NCBI GenBank assembly: GCA_034509735.1
Contig: JACGWO010000008.1
Span: forward strand, 14,891,864-14,955,863
Reading direction: 5' to 3'
Length of the DNA stretch: 64,000 nt
Source: Sesamum alatum
Lineage: Eukaryota > Streptophyta > Magnoliopsida > Lamiales > Pedaliaceae
Position numbers and translations under genes: made by a program
In this document: piece by piece, positions 22,010 through 34,506 of the stretch
Position numbering within the stretch: the first letter of the stretch is position 1
How the letters are laid out: every line of letters starts with the position of its first letter
Notes under the pieces: generated by a model
What the model was told of the DNA's origin: nothing
The model's input: only the letters and a program-made list of their open reading frames with translations
Database searches by the model: none

Positions 22010-22844
22010 GATTTTTTTTTTGTAAAAATATATTGTTAAAAAAATATTTTTATTTTGTTGATTAAGTTTTTTTTTATTTTCTTGCTATATTATTTATATT
22101 TTTTATATAATATTTCAAATTTAAGAAATTAAACTACATATATAATAAATAATTCAATAATTTATTTATACAAAAAATTAATATTAAATAAAAATTTAAA
22201 CTAAATAAAATAAATAAAATAAAATATAAAGTTTAATCTTGTAATGGCTTTTATAACGACTTTTCGAATACTTCTACACATCATAGAATTACAAAGCCGT
22301 TCCAAAGACCATACATAAGATTCTTATCCATTTTTAAAAAGCCAGCCCAAAAACTGGTACAAAAACAGTAACAAACATAGTTACAAAACTAATACCCACG
22401 TTCAAACAAAACATTAGAAACGCCGTTACAAATGTTATGAAAACTAATTACAAATACTTAAATAAAACCGTTATAAAATAATGACAAGTACTTACAAAAA
22501 GAATACAAACAACTCTTCCAAATCGGAAGCCAACCTATTACTGTGTATGTTATAATGGCCGTTCCAAAAATAAATATAACAAAATTACATTGATCGTTCC
22601 AAAAACAGCCCTAAATTCATTTTTTCCATCTGGTTAAGCATTGTAACAGCCTATGCAGGCTAGTGCAAAAGCCGTTACAAATTGTAACGGCCTTCAGCTA
22701 AACCGTTACAAATTTTTTGTAACTCATAAAAAAACCGCGGATTGTTGGTCGTTACAAAAGCCGGTACAAATGCTTAAAAATTGTTCCAAATTAATAACTC
22801 GGCCGTTACAAAAGTCGTTACTGTAAAATTATTTTTTTGTAGTG
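22010..22844. repeat. Subterminal repeats at the right end of element B
   Basis: AT-rich to about 22240, then dense GCCGTTACAA, GTTCCAAA and related motifs ending in TTTTTTTGTAGTG at 22844. Confidence 0.7.
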
Positions 22845-23511
22845 TTAGGCTGGTATTTGGAACAACCTGTAGACCGACCGTTCCGAAATTTAATTTCTCA
22901 GCCCCCCCCCCCCCCTTCTGAGCTGGCTCCAGTTAAAATTTTATTTGTACTTTGAAACGGCTATTGCAATGATTTTTTTAAACACAGGCATTACAAAACT
23001 ACAATAGCTCTTGTAACTAATAATTGCTTTCGTAAAAGAGCCGTACCAATAGGGACGGCATTTGGACCGGCCAGAAAATATTACAAATTTCTAACAGTAT
23101 TTTACATGAGAACTGGAATGGACTCTTTCATATTTCGCATGGCCGTCCCAAAATTTGTTGTAAATTTACAACAACCTCAATTTTGTACCAGTTTTTGTAA
23201 CGGTCGTGCCGTATTACAATGTGTAACAACTTTTTACACGATCTTGGAACTATTTTTTCATAATCTGAGGGGCCGTTAAAAATCAAAGTGAGTCATGCCA
23301 AAAGGTGTTGCAACATGTAACTTTCTGAAATTTGTAACGTCTTTAGTAACACCACCATTTCGAATGATTTTGGAATGGCCTTTTTAACTGTCCACCATTA
23401 CAAAAAGGCGAAATTCATTTCATTAGGCACATGACGTTTGCAAAGATAGTCCGTTCCGGTCTCATGGTCATTCCAAAATGACCGTTACAAATTCCCACAT
23501 TTTTTATAGTG
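22845..23511. repeat. Subterminal repeats at the 5' (right) end of element A
   Basis: Continues element A after B. It contains a poly-C run near 22902-22916, mixed TTGGAAC/GTTACAA motifs and the terminus ending TTTTTTATAGTG at 23511. Confidence 0.6.
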
Positions 23512-23880
23512 TTTATTTCTAATATACCCTTAAATAGATAATATAAATATACTATTAGAAGAAAAGATTAGTGTTTATCTTTTGCAAACCACATTTAACA
23601 TTAACATTATTATCATTCTTGCTCGCAAGACCTCTATGTGCTTTTGCAAAATAAGAATAGAGAGTGTCCAATATTGAGTTTTAAGGGTGTAATTTTTCAT
23701 TGCTAATTAGGATTGACTTGGAGGAAATAAATTTTTACGAAAATATCTAAGAAAATAAAAATTAAATAAGAAAAATGTACAATCATTTTCACATTCTAAG
23801 GTTTCTAAAATTATGTTGAAACATGCATTTTAGTGATTCTTAGAGAAGATTTAATGTGTTTTATTTATTTATTTATTTTA
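23512..23880. other. AT-rich spacer
   Basis: No gene, repeat family or RNA that I can support. It carries AT-rich runs and an ATTTATTTATTT tract next to the tnpA-like remnant. Confidence 0.4.
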
Positions 23881-25200
23881 CCTTTCAAGAGATGTTCCAA
23901 AAGCTATTGAAGGAGCATTCCTCACAATGTTAGGACTGAACTACAATAGTAGCAGGAGGTTGTAGGGGCAGAAGAGGGGGCTGGGAGTTCAGCTTGGCTT
24001 CGGGCCCATACATTTAAGACCGCTCGCCCATGGACCTACAATGCACCGTCAACAACTGTCGACCCGTCTCAGGATACCGACCTCCAGAACGACATTGCCC
24101 ATTTCAAGAACATCCTGATGATGGTGTTGTACGTAGCACATGGGGATCCCAAGCCCACCGCTACAAGAGTCGTTCGAGCCAGCATCCAATGATGCCCCCA
24201 CTACTTGATGACCCCGCCACAATCAACGACAAAGTTGAGAGCCAATAGCCAGGAGCAGATGATGATTCACACCCAACTGATGAGGATCTTAAGGATGTCG
24301 CATTATGTTGGGATTTTTTTTTTGTACTTTTCAAAATAAAAAAAAATGCACAAAATTTCATTTCATTTTTTATTATTAATACATTCTCTTAATTTTTCAT
24401 TCTTATTTTATTTTAATTGCATTTTGTTCCGATTTTTAAATAAAATTTAAAAACACAATTTAACTAAAAAATATTAAATTTTATTTTTTAAAAAAAATAC
24501 AGAAAATTTGAAATGGATTTTTCGATGCACAACCGTCACAAACTCAAAAAATAAATTAAAGACTAACTAAAACCTAAAGATACCATCATAAAATGCATCG
24601 CAAATCATTGTACATTTAAATTGTCGGTCCAGAAAAATCACCACAAATCCGCCCTAATATTGCTACAGGTTCAACGCAAAACAAATTCTCATACATTTGA
24701 TCACGACATTTGCGATGTACCCGTACCAAAAATCTCCCTAAATCACTAGATAGATGAGGGACATTACGACGGTGTTACATCACAATGTCCATCCCAAATG
24801 TTCTAAATAAAATAGCCGTTTTCCTTCGCAAACTCAAACACCATCACAATTTACATAAAACATATTCCGTCCCAATGACGATACTCGCAAAGGGTATTTT
24901 TGAACTGTCACAAACTTTACGGAGTTGCTATGTTTCTGCTGCAAATATCTTCTGACTTGCTCCGTCTCGATGGATGTTTTGCCCATCACAAAACCATTGG
25001 GAAAAATGGTCAAATGTTGAAATTCTATAGTTTTCTATTGCAAAATCCTGACGCAAAAGACAATTTCTTTTGCAGTTGGCAGTCGACGAGCAGCCCCCAG
25101 CCCCAATTAACGTGCCCCGACAAATGGATCAATGCAGTAGCTGGTCGAGAATGCTGAGACTCAGCCTTCCGGCGTCAATCAAGATGCTACGACATTTGAT
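23881..25200 (+). pseudogene. Remnants of another CACTA family (tnpA pieces and subterminal motifs)
   Basis: After a pyrimidine-rich acceptor, EMFQKLLKEHSS (about 23890) matches the start of the last tnpA exon in the other elements (EMFHKMMEDH, ETFQRMVEEQ). Stops follow, then DLQNDIAHFKNILMM (about 24080), a leucine-rich C-terminal segment. From 24520 to 25030 repeated CGTCACAAA-type motifs replace the GTTACAA motifs, suggesting subterminal DNA of a different family. A further piece after a GCAG acceptor at 25075, containing ENAETQPSG, may be another tnpA tail. The parts do not assemble into one gene. Confidence 0.45.
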
Positions 25201-25410
25201 TTGCTTTTTTTATTTTAATTTAAAATTGTAACGAATATATATTTTAAGTTTTTTAATAAAATTGATTTTTTTCTAATTTTCTTTTGTAAACTTAACTGTA
25301 AATGATGAAATATTAATACAATAAATAAACATATATTTTTTTAAATTGATTAAGTTATTTTTGATGGATTTTCGATAGCAAATCCTTGGAAAACTTTGTC
25401 CATAATCAAC

Positions 25411-25829
25411 CACTAGAAAAAAAAAATCAGACGGATCTTTTTATAAAAAATGTTAGAAACCTTCCTTAAAAATTAGGCACAATTTTTTCCACAGGAATTA
25501 TCGAAAAATAGTCATAAAAAAATTGCCACGATATATGGCACGTTCAGTTGGAGGATCACTTTCGGAATAACTCCAAACAAAAAATAGAAAAATCTGTAAC
25601 AAATGTCATTGTTATAACTGTTGGAAATTGAATAAAAATCATTATATATTCATCGGAAATTCTGTCCTAATACCCCAAAGTAGTCATTCGTTTGTACGAT
25701 ATAATTTCTAACGGCTTTTTAAGTGTTTCCAACAAAGTTATGTTTCTGTCGTAACCTATAATTTTCCATACATTCTTTTTTTAATTCGTTGGAAAAATCC
25801 ATCGAAAATAGGCATTTATTTTTGTAGTG
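25411..25829. mobile_element. Small CACTA-like element, 419 bp
   Basis: Starts CACTAGAAAAAAAAAATC and ends TTATTTTTGTAGTG. The interior has TTGGAAA/TCGGAAAT-type repeats but no coding. The flanking trinucleotides (AAC and ATC) do not match, so boundaries are tentative; it may be one end of a larger decayed element. Confidence 0.45.
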
Positions 25830-27057
25830 ATCATGGTGAGGTATCGTTTCTAAATAAATTTTAAGTTGTATTATCATATGTGGTTTTTAAAATTAAATAA
25901 TAAATTAAAATTCATTTTCTCTGAACCAAAATTGAATGCATGCTTCGATGAGTGTTGGGCGATTTTGTAGTTTATAAGTAAATTTGGTTGAAAAGAAATT
26001 GATGAGTTAATTGGCCCAAGGCCTAATAACAAAATAGCCCAGCAAACTAGATGGCCCAAGGCTTAGTAACTCGGAGGCCCATGTCCAGCTAAGTCCTCAC
26101 CCGACCCGGCCCAGAGGGCACTAGTACATATACCTAAACCTAACCCTAAATCTGCTCTCAAATCTCAATCCTCTTGTTGCGCCTCTTCTCTCTCACCGAG
26201 CACAAGATCCCCTTACCTTGTCTGATATTGTTTACATATTATCACCTTTTTCCCTTCTCTTGTTTGTTCTCAAACAGTATAAATGGCACCTCCCACGCCT
26301 TCTCGAGATACGGTTGAACCATCCTTTCTAAGTACCTTTGTGATACAGTGGGTTATTCCTCTCTTGTGAGAATCTTGATGTTCTGGGTTGAGTGACTGCT
26401 GGAATGGTGCAAACGAGTTTTGATCATGATGTTACCAGGTGCTGAGTGCCGACATGTTGTGGTCGTGTCTGCTCACTCTGGATCCTGGCATCCTGAGCCT
26501 ATTTCTCTTCGGATCTGTTCCGAATAGTTCTGTTAATAGTTCATTTCTCTGTTATTTAATATTCACTGTTTTTCCCCCTTGGTTTGTATTTAAGGGTTAT
26601 TTTCAAAACCCAACCCCTCTATAATTCGTAAATTTGTCGAAGGTCTTTGTGATCCACTTGGTGGTGTGTCCACCTAACAGAAATAGTATTTAAAACTATA
26701 TCAGGGTAAAACTACCTATAAACAGTATTAGTTGGAAAGAATAATGCATAATAATTTTGATCCAATTTATATGTGGTTCACATATAATAATTAATAAATA
26801 TTCAATATGCGATTAATGCATCTTTTTTTCTACTGATCCCATTTCACGTTGCAATTTCATTTCCTCTTCTAATTAATCATGTTATCTTCTTAATCATAAT
26901 TACTTTGTACTTTATCATGACAAAATAAATTTATAAGATAATAAAAACTCTATTCTAATCATTCAAAAAATAATTAATTTAATATAAATAGATACTCATA
27001 GGTTGGGCTTAGAATTATCCTTTACTTGAAGTAACATATATTATGGTCATAAAATAA
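25830..27057. other. Spacer with a promoter-like patch, no confirmed gene
   Basis: The region at 26040-26290 has AACCTAACCCTAAAT (a telo-box-like motif typical of plant translation-gene promoters), a CT-rich tract, then TATAAATGGCACC. The following frame (26283 onward, MAPPTPSRDTVEPSFLSTF) runs only about 28 codons before a stop. It could be a 5' gene fragment or LTR DNA; GGCCCA-type repeats at 26010-26110 suit either. The rest is AT-rich and holds nothing else that I recognise. Confidence 0.35.
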
Positions 27058-28195
27058 CAACTACAAAATATGTGGAATTTGCAACGACAGTTTTAGAACA
27101 ACCACATGTCCGTTCCGAAGATAATGATTTCTGTAACAATTTTGGAATGAATTGCATTTGCTGACGTTATTTAGCTAGTGAATGAATTTTGCCATTTTGT
27201 AATGGGGCAATAGTTACAATCGTGGACCCAAAATGGTGGTTTTCATAAAGGCGTTACAAATAGTTACTTGGAATAGATTTTGGTATTGCTCATTTTTATT
27301 TGTAATGGCCCGTCGGACTATGAAACCAAACCATTCCAAAATATGCCAAAGGGCGTTGCGAATTTTTAGTATGGAACGACCGTTAAGTAAACCGCTACAG
27401 TTGTGACCGTTGCAATGTTACAACTGCTTTTGGGATGGCCTTTTCGCTAAGTAACGACCATGTGAAATATGAGAGCATTCATTCCAGTTATCGTGTAAAA
27501 ATTAGTTTATAATTGTAATACTACGTAGCTGGTCCAAAGGCCGTTCCAATTGGTACGACCATTGTACGAAAGCAATCTTCAATTGCAAAAGACATTCCAA
27601 TAATGACTCAGTCTGACGGCTATATTCTAACGACTATTTTTGTCGCCCCAATAGCCATTCCAACAACCAGTCTGATTCACTAATCACGCAGTCTAACGAC
27701 CACATTTAAAAGGCTATTTTTCTCACCCCAAAAGCCATTCCAACAACTGGTCCAAATAATCTTATATATACGTGTTGCATGTTGTTTTCATTTAATTTTA
27801 TTTCTTCTAGAATTAATTAACCACATACACTCTCAACCTCTCTCTGATTTTCGTGCATATACACTTGATTAGCTAGGATTGCGTCATTTTATGTTGTTGA
27901 TCTATTGAGTTGGTTGTGCAGGTAAAGCTTTAACCATTTTTGTTAATTAAAATGCAATAAAATTATCATAGTTTTCTAATTTTTATGTTTGAATGCTAAA
28001 TATTATTAGTGGAAAGCAATAATTAATTTATAGGTCAAAATATAATTATATATTTATGTGTATATGTAGTGATCATCATGTTAAGAGAACTGAGGAGATA
28101 GATGTATGAGAAAAACCTCCAGAAGAGGCTGGGTCTTACGCTGGAGTTTGAAAATGGTGTTAAAACATTCATAGAATGGGTCAAGTGTTGGACAT

Positions 28196-31100
28196 ATGGA
28201 TGGAGAAATGCTTAGGTGCTCATGTTTGAAGTGCAAAAACGAAAGGTTCAAAACACGACGAGGTCAATTTTGACTTATGTATGCGAGGATTTATGCCAGA
28301 ATATTATAATTGGACATCGCATGGCGAGGAGAGGGTGTATGAGTACTTTGATGTTGTGATCGTCCTTCCAGTGTAGGAGGAGCAAACCCAACTACTCAAG
28401 TGGAGGGTAGTTCGCACTTGGGTGATGAATAACAGATGGACTGGGCGCAGAGGATCGTTTTTGATGCAGTCGGCTCGGGTTATTTTTCTTCTTACCATGA
28501 GGGTGCGCCTGATGATGGTACGAGTTATTGTCCTACTAATGCTAGTCCTAGTTTGTGGTACAACAGGTGGCCCTATGATTATGTATCAGGATTGTCAGGC
28601 CATTTTTTTGATGTAGTGCATGCTACGACCAACGGTTGTACCCAATCTCAGCTGGCATCGATTGCTGGACTGGTGAAAATTAAGGCCGAGGATAATTTTT
28701 CTGAGAGATGCTATGATAGTTATCCCAGTGGGCTGACCATATATTGCCCCGCGATCACAACCTACATACCGATTATTACAGTACGAAGAAGTTCATTAGG
28801 AATTTGAGTTTACCCATTGAAAAGATTGATGCGTGTAAAAACGGTTGCATGCTGTATTAGAAGGACGACATTGAATTGGACTACTGCAAGTTTTTTGGAG
28901 ATACTAGGTATAAATCGACCAGGGAGAGAGACCCCCGTCGTCAGAAGTTCCCGTATGTCGTTCTTAAGTACCTGCCTACTTACTCCCTGACTGTAGAGGT
29001 TGTATGCTTTGACGATGACTACGGAGCACATGATGTGGCATGCCACATATCAGATGGAGGAGTGCTCCATGTGTCATCCGTCCGATGCAGAGGCTTGGAG
29101 GTATTTCGACTAGATATATCCTGATATTGCATTAGAGCACCGTAATTTTAGGCTAGGACTGTGCACAGACACATTTGCACCGTATGGGTAGTATGGTCGT
29201 ACGTACTCATGTTGGCCAGTTATACTTGCACAATACAATCTCCCATCGGGAATGTGAATGATGTCTGAGTATATGTTCCTCATGATGGTGATTCTTGGAC
29301 CGCCTGATCTGAAGTGTCTGATCGATGTGTACTTGGAGCCGTCAATCGAGGAGTTGTTGCAATTATGGCATGTGGGTGTATGGATGCAGGACAATGCCAT
29401 GAACTAGGTATTCAAGATGTGTGCGGTATTAATTTGGATCGTGAACGACCTACCCGGTTATGAGATGTCGTCTGGATGTAGTACCGCGGGTGTTATATGT
29501 GTCCAGTTTGTATGAATGACATACGGGCATTCTATCTACAGCACCATAGGAAGACATACTACTTTGATTGCCACAGACAGTTTTTCCCCCAGGACCATCC
29601 ATACTGCAGAAACAAGAAATCCTTCACTAAAAATCGAGTGGAAATGAAGGTTGCTGAGCGACCGAGGCTGATTTGAAAGCAGATCCGCGATAGGGTTGCA
29701 GAGTTCAGTCCTGTAGTTGAAGAATCGGTGACACTCCCCCCAGGCTACAATAACGACCACAAGTGGATGAAAAAAAGCATCTTTTGGGATCTTTCATACT
29801 GGGCACGCATCTTATACTGCACAACCTTGATGTCATGCACATTGAGAAGAATGTGCTTCACAACATATTTAACACCTTGATGGACATAAAGGGAAAAAAC
29901 GAAGGACAATCTGAATATACTAAAGGAATTGAAAATCATATGTAATCAGGCCGATGCCTAAAGTGGTATACCCTAACGAAGGAGCAGAAGAGGAGGATTT
30001 GTGATTGGATTCATTGTCTGAGGTTTTCTGATGGCTACGTATCTTACATTGCCCGTTGCATCGACATGATGAAGTTGAGGATGCACGGCATGAAGAGCCA
30101 CGATTGTCACCTATTCATGTAGAAATTAATCCCGATTCCATTCTATGAGATGCTTCATGAGCATGAGCAAAGCGCATTAATGGAGGTGAGTCTGCTTTTC
30201 CAGGACCTATGCTCGACCACGCTTGATGTCACCAAGCTACAAAAGTTGGAAGACAGTGTAGTTGTTATCATGTGCAACTTTGAGAAAATATTTCCTTCAG
30301 CTTTCTTCGACTCAATGGAGCACCTCATTGTTCACCTGTCATACGAGGCTCGCTGGAAGGGCCAGTGCAATATAGGTGGATGTACCCATTTGAAAGGTCC
30401 TCGATGATTTGAAGAAGAAGGTGAAGAGCAAAGCACACATTGAGGCATCCATTGTTGAGGCATACATTGTTGAAGAAGTCGGCTATTCACTTCCCTCTAC
30501 TTTGAGCCGCACGTCCTTTGCAAACGAAGTAGGCCCAGTAGAAATGATGATCTCACGAGCAACGATGATAGAATCGAACGATCTATTTTTGACCACCCTG
30601 GCCGAGCTAGTGGGGCCTCAAACAAGAGATGTCTGAGCGGTTCAGAACGCACATAATCAAGACGTATGTGTTGTGCAACTATAAAGTAGTCACACCATAT
30701 TATAAGTAAGTGTATACATATATGTGTAAATCTTGATTGTGATGTGCATTTTTATTTATATATATTAAACGAAATTTGCAAATTGGCCATTCTTGAATGA
30801 ACTATACCAGCACCACCATTCAGAAGACCCAATCATTGATCAACTTGTAGCAATTGATTTCAAGGAATTGTTCAAACGTCGTGTAAGTTGATGACTTTTT
30901 TTGATAACTTGATTTGATTCAGACTTTCTCAACTAAAATTGTATATATATGAACTGCAGGTTTATCTCGAATTGAACTACACGGACAAAAAGTTTCTGAA
31001 GTGTCATTATTGAGGTCGGAGCACAGAGGTAATGACATTCCCTTGTTACTTTGTGAATGGTTATAATTTTCACACCGAACATCACAATATCGACAGTCAA

Positions 31101-31662
31101 CGATGAATTGTAGGGTGTGTGTCAAAAGCTCATCATATAGTGACACATACAGTGACTTCTATAGGATACTCGAAGAGATAATTTAGTTGGATTACGTACT
31201 TATTCCGAACTTGCACGTCGTTCTGTTCAAGTGTCGTTGGGTTGATCCGGTAAGAGCCATGAAGGTACACTCTAGTTATCACCTCGTTGATGTTAATTTC
31301 AAAAAGTTGTACCAAAAAGATGAACTATTATTACTGGCACAGGAAGCAACACAAGTTTATTACACAGAGTACCCAAGCATGAAGAGAGATAAAGCAGATT
31401 GGATGGCCGTTAGCAAAACCAAGGCATAGAAACTAGTTGATGACTCTCGATGGACCGATGCCACATATCAGCCGGAGGAAGTCATGTATGTCCTCCGAGT
31501 TGCTATGGATAATCAACAATACAACTTTTTGTTGATCTTTCTGTGGCACTTCAATATGTAGTAGGAACATCCTGTTCGCCCCATGGTCACAACGATATTG
31601 AAGAAGACGAGGATGACGAAGATAGCTTCGAGGACTACGAGATTGATGAAGATGACACTTGA
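28196..31662 (+). pseudogene. CACTA tnp2-type transposase, degraded (copy 2)
   Basis: Paralogue of 946-4435. From 28196 it reads MDGEMLRCSCLKCKNERF, a zinc-knuckle-like start of the transposase-associated region, then a frameshift. Recognisable later parts are the GLSGHFFDVVHA segment (about 28590), the tnp2 core including CMEYCKFFGD-like and KSTRERDPRRQKFPY stretches (about 28880-28955), DVMHIEKNV (about 29830), the DUF4218-like MEHLIVHLSYEARWK (about 30320), the DUF4216-like HVVLFKCRWVDPVRAMK (about 31210) and an acidic C-terminus ending at 31662. Many stops and shifts. It is slightly less decayed than copy 1 in places (for example 31187-31429 is open for 80 codons). Confidence 0.85.
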
Positions 31663-32079
31663 GTATCTAGTGGTTTGTAATGAAATATTTATGTTTATAT
31701 TATTTTATGAATAAGAATTTTTTTTTAAAAAAAATTAGAACTTTGGAACAACTGAAAATTAAAATAATTGTTACATTGGTCATTAGAACATTGGAACAAC
31801 TGAAAATTAAAATAATTGTTCAATCAGGGCTGACCAAATTTGTTTTGGCGCCAGCTCAAATTGCGGGGAAAAAATTTAAAGTTTGGAATGACAAGTCATA
31901 CAAGTCGTTCCAAATATGGGCCCACATTATTCATTTGGTGAAAAAAATCAAAAATTGAGGGGGGGGTTCCAATTTTTTTAAAAGGCCGTTCCAGGGGTGG
32001 ATTAAAAACCCGTTTCAAAATATTAATATCCATAACCATTAAGAAATTCGTTAAAAAATGTGTTTAAATTGCAAAACTT

Positions 32080-32390
32080 ATGCTCCGGGTACGATATCTT
32101 AAAATTTGTGAGCCAAATTCATACCAAACATAAACACATATAAGAATTTGTCTATTTGATCATATATGACGATTTGATTAAAATCACATGGCCAAATTGA
32201 ATGAGGCACCGGTTTGAAAGACTAATCTTACGTTCCGAGTATGGTATCTTGACATCCATGTGTCAAATTAGTACAAAACTTCATCGAATATATTCTTTTG
32301 TCAGTTTGATCATATCTAACGGTCTGATTGTACGATGCAGTACAACAATATAAGATGATAGTTATATCAATGTAATACTAACAATTATGA
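32080..32390 (+). promoter_or_regulatory. Conserved tnpA-upstream module (copy 2)
   Basis: Begins GGGTACGATATCTTAAAATT, with the second half near 32238 (GTATGGTATCTTGACATCC). It ends about 30 bp before the first traceable tnpA exon. Same layout as copy 1. Confidence 0.5.
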
Positions 32391-32415
32391 ATATACAAAT
32401 GCATTTCATTCTTCT

Positions 32416-33534
32416 ATGCACAACCTTTACCCTCATCCTTGGGGATGTATATCGTAGATTCAACAAGAGCACCAGCTCTTCTGGTATGATAATCTAAAAG
32501 TAAATATTGTCTAAATTTTTTATTACATTTTCAAATCTCGATATAGATTTTTTGTTAACTATTTGAATTTGCAATTTACTTACTGGTGGGACTGTAACAA
32601 CGAATCAATGTTCAAGATTTTCAAATGGCATGCCGATAAGTTCCTGTAGAATTGCAGACACCCAGGCTCAATTATCCCGGCCGCTGTGGCTAGTCGATCT
32701 GATTTAGCACCAGTTGCTAGAGTACTGGGCGAGCCCTGACTTCAAGGCAGCATTGGCCAAGAATAAGGCCAACCGGGCAGCCTACCCGACGGCAGCAACT
32801 ACCATTTACTGCCGGGGATCGTCTTCATTTTGCTAGCATACGATGAAGATGGTAAGTATCCTTTTTTTATTTTAATAATTTTATCATTTAAAAAGACTTA
32901 CATAATTTTTTCGATTCTTGGACAGGATGTGCAATTCTGTCGCCCTGTCAAGCAGATGGAGGTGTTCTCAAAAGATTACAAAAGGACGGCCGACGGGCAA
33001 TGGAACGGCCTCAGGGCAGAGGAGGTCGTGGTAAGTAGTTTTATAGTTAATTTGTTTTTTTTTTTCCATTCAAATTAGTCAAATTTTGTTTACTAATAAC
33101 CTAATCCGTTTTGCAGGAGACATTCCAGAGGATGGTGGAGGAACAGCAGACCAAGGCACCGAATGATCAACAAGGCCCTCCATCATCTTCTCAAGGCTCG
33201 GTGGCCATGACCGAGGAACAACTATGGATGTCGGCAGTGTGCAGCTGGAAGAGGGGCCATGTATTAAGTCTCGGTTTCGAGGCCCACAACACGATTGTTG
33301 TACCAGCACAACCCAGCTGATCGCATACGTCAGCGTCGCCCTAACCCCCGCAATCGTGATGCCTAGACCTTGATGATCGGGCATGAGGGTCGAGGAGTTG
33401 CTAGAGCGTATGGTCTCTACTTAGCTCGTCCCTCTAGCGCCCCAACCGTCCCAGCCTCCAACTGATTCCACGGTTCCGACGATGAGGCACAAGACGTTAA
33501 GGACGCGCCCGATGGGGTTCCCGATCTAAATTAG
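32416..33534 (+). pseudogene. CACTA tnpA-type protein gene, degraded (copy 2)
   Basis: Four traceable exons: 32416-32500 (NLYPHPWGC, with a stop soon after), 32577-32851 (TYWWDCNNESMFKIF, later NKANRAA), 32926-33030 (FCRPVKQMEVFSKDYKRT, open) and 33117-33534 (ETFQRMVEEQQTKAPNDQQG through SLGFEAHNT, open for about 68 codons before a stop). Donors are GTAAGT and acceptors CAG. It is clearly the better preserved of the two copies: exons 3 and 4 keep a long open frame. The N-terminal RG-rich exon is missing, as in copy 1. Family knowledge: tnpA proteins bind subterminal repeats and act with tnp2. Confidence 0.78.
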
Positions 33535-34274
33535 GGTTGTTTTTTGCTTTTTGCTTTTTTTTAAAAAAAAATTCTATGTATAAAAATATGATTTTAAAAT
33601 AATATTTTCATTTTGTTAATTATATTATTACTATTTTCTTGCTACATAATTTATTTAAAATATGTCACATTTAAGAAATTCAACAAAATATTTGTAAACA
33701 AAAACGTAAAGAAAATATTATAATAATAAATATTATAATAATTATAAATAAAATATACAAGAAATATAATAAATTTGTGACAGCTTGTGTAACGGTTTTT
33801 AGGTACACTTTACAAGCACATAACCTCGAAACAATTGCAAAATCCATTCCAATCGAATTATAAAGCTGTTACAAATACCGTTGAAGCAATCATTCCCAAT
33901 TGAGATACAAAATACTCATACAAAACTATTGAAAATATCGGTCCAAACAAAGGAAAAACAATCGCTCCACATGCCGTTACAACAACTACCACAAAAAGAG
34001 GTACATACAACATACACAAAGGAGTCACAATATCCTTTACAATATGTATTATCAATGATGTTACAACATGAGGTACAAAAATCATTACAAATAATAGGTA
34101 AAGAACCGTTCCAAAGAACGTCCAAAACCGTGTCAATAAAATAAAGAATTAAACCAATGTGTATTACAATAGCGTTCCAAAAATAGGTCCAATTATATTA
34201 CGTAGGCCGTCCCGAACGGAGTTACAATATCAATTTCTACATCCGGTCAATGATTGTAATGGTTTACTCGGTCA

Positions 34275-34506
34275 GTAGAAAATCTGGTACAAATAATAAC
34301 ATCTTACTAAAAAACCTTTACAAATATTTTGTAATGCTTTCCAAAGCAACAGAAGGTCTGTTGTTACAGAGGCCATTCCAAATCTATATATATAGCAAAA
34401 TGATGGTTGACCAAAATCAAGTTAATTTTCACTAAATACTATTTTTTGGTAATTTTGAATTTTTTAATTGTTAAGAAAAAATATTTTATATTAAAAATTA
34501 AATTTT
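34275..34506. other. CACTA 3' end segment absent from copy 1
   Basis: About 232 bp including the last subterminal motifs (GTTACAGAGGCCATTCC near 34360). In copy 1 the flanks are joined directly at 7013. Confidence 0.75.

Larger units (their letters stand above)
18075..22844 (+). mobile_element. CACTA element B, non-autonomous, nested in A
   Basis: Starts CACTACAAAAGAAC and ends with the inverted GTAGTG terminus (reverse complement CACTACAAAAAAATAA). Flanking trinucleotides are TTT on the left and TTA on the right, so the 3-bp target duplication is imperfect. GTTACAA/GTTCCAA-type subterminal repeats lie at both ends. Internally on the + strand: a captured SLAH-like fragment, a 0.75-kb duplication holding two promoter-like modules, a C-rich first exon, an intron with a minisatellite, and only the C-terminal tnpA exon. 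No tnp2 is present. The sequences on either side of B align with adjacent parts of the 4600-4700 region, supporting insertion into element A. Confidence 0.72.
14641..23511 (-). mobile_element. CACTA element A, tnp2-less, interrupted by element B
   Basis: The right end at 23511 reads (reverse complement) CACTATAAAAAATGTGGG and is followed inward by GTTACAA/TTGGAAC-type subterminal repeats. It resembles the start of the copy 2 CACTA element at 27058. On the minus strand: a 5' subterminal region (23511-22845), interruption by B (22844-18075), the conserved module (17960-17660), a MITE, tnpA exon-1-like sequence (about 16990-16600), a minisatellite intron, a tnpA C-terminus (15728-15525), and 3' subterminal repeats down to about 14840. 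No tnp2 is present, so it would need transposase in trans. The left end is not resolved. Its 3' edge is also present in copy 2 (47600-47970), where element C inserted. Confidence 0.62.
27058..34396 (+). mobile_element. CACTA (En/Spm-like) element, copy 2
   Basis: The left terminus is near 27058 (CAACTACAAAATATGTGG, a slightly mutated CACTAC start, like the end of element A at 23511). Order: subterminal repeats, tnp2-like pseudogene (28196-31662), conserved module (32080-32380), tnpA-like pseudogene (32416-33534), 3' subterminal repeats to about 34396. The right terminus is not clear; no GTAGTG is seen. It matches 1-7013 in copy 1. Confidence 0.78.

Noticed and set aside
18075..22844. Possible tRNA, rRNA, CRISPR-like array or centromeric satellite, looked for here and across the window
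   Set aside because: The only regular arrays are the intron minisatellites and subterminal motifs; none has CRISPR spacing, tRNA folds or long satellite runs.
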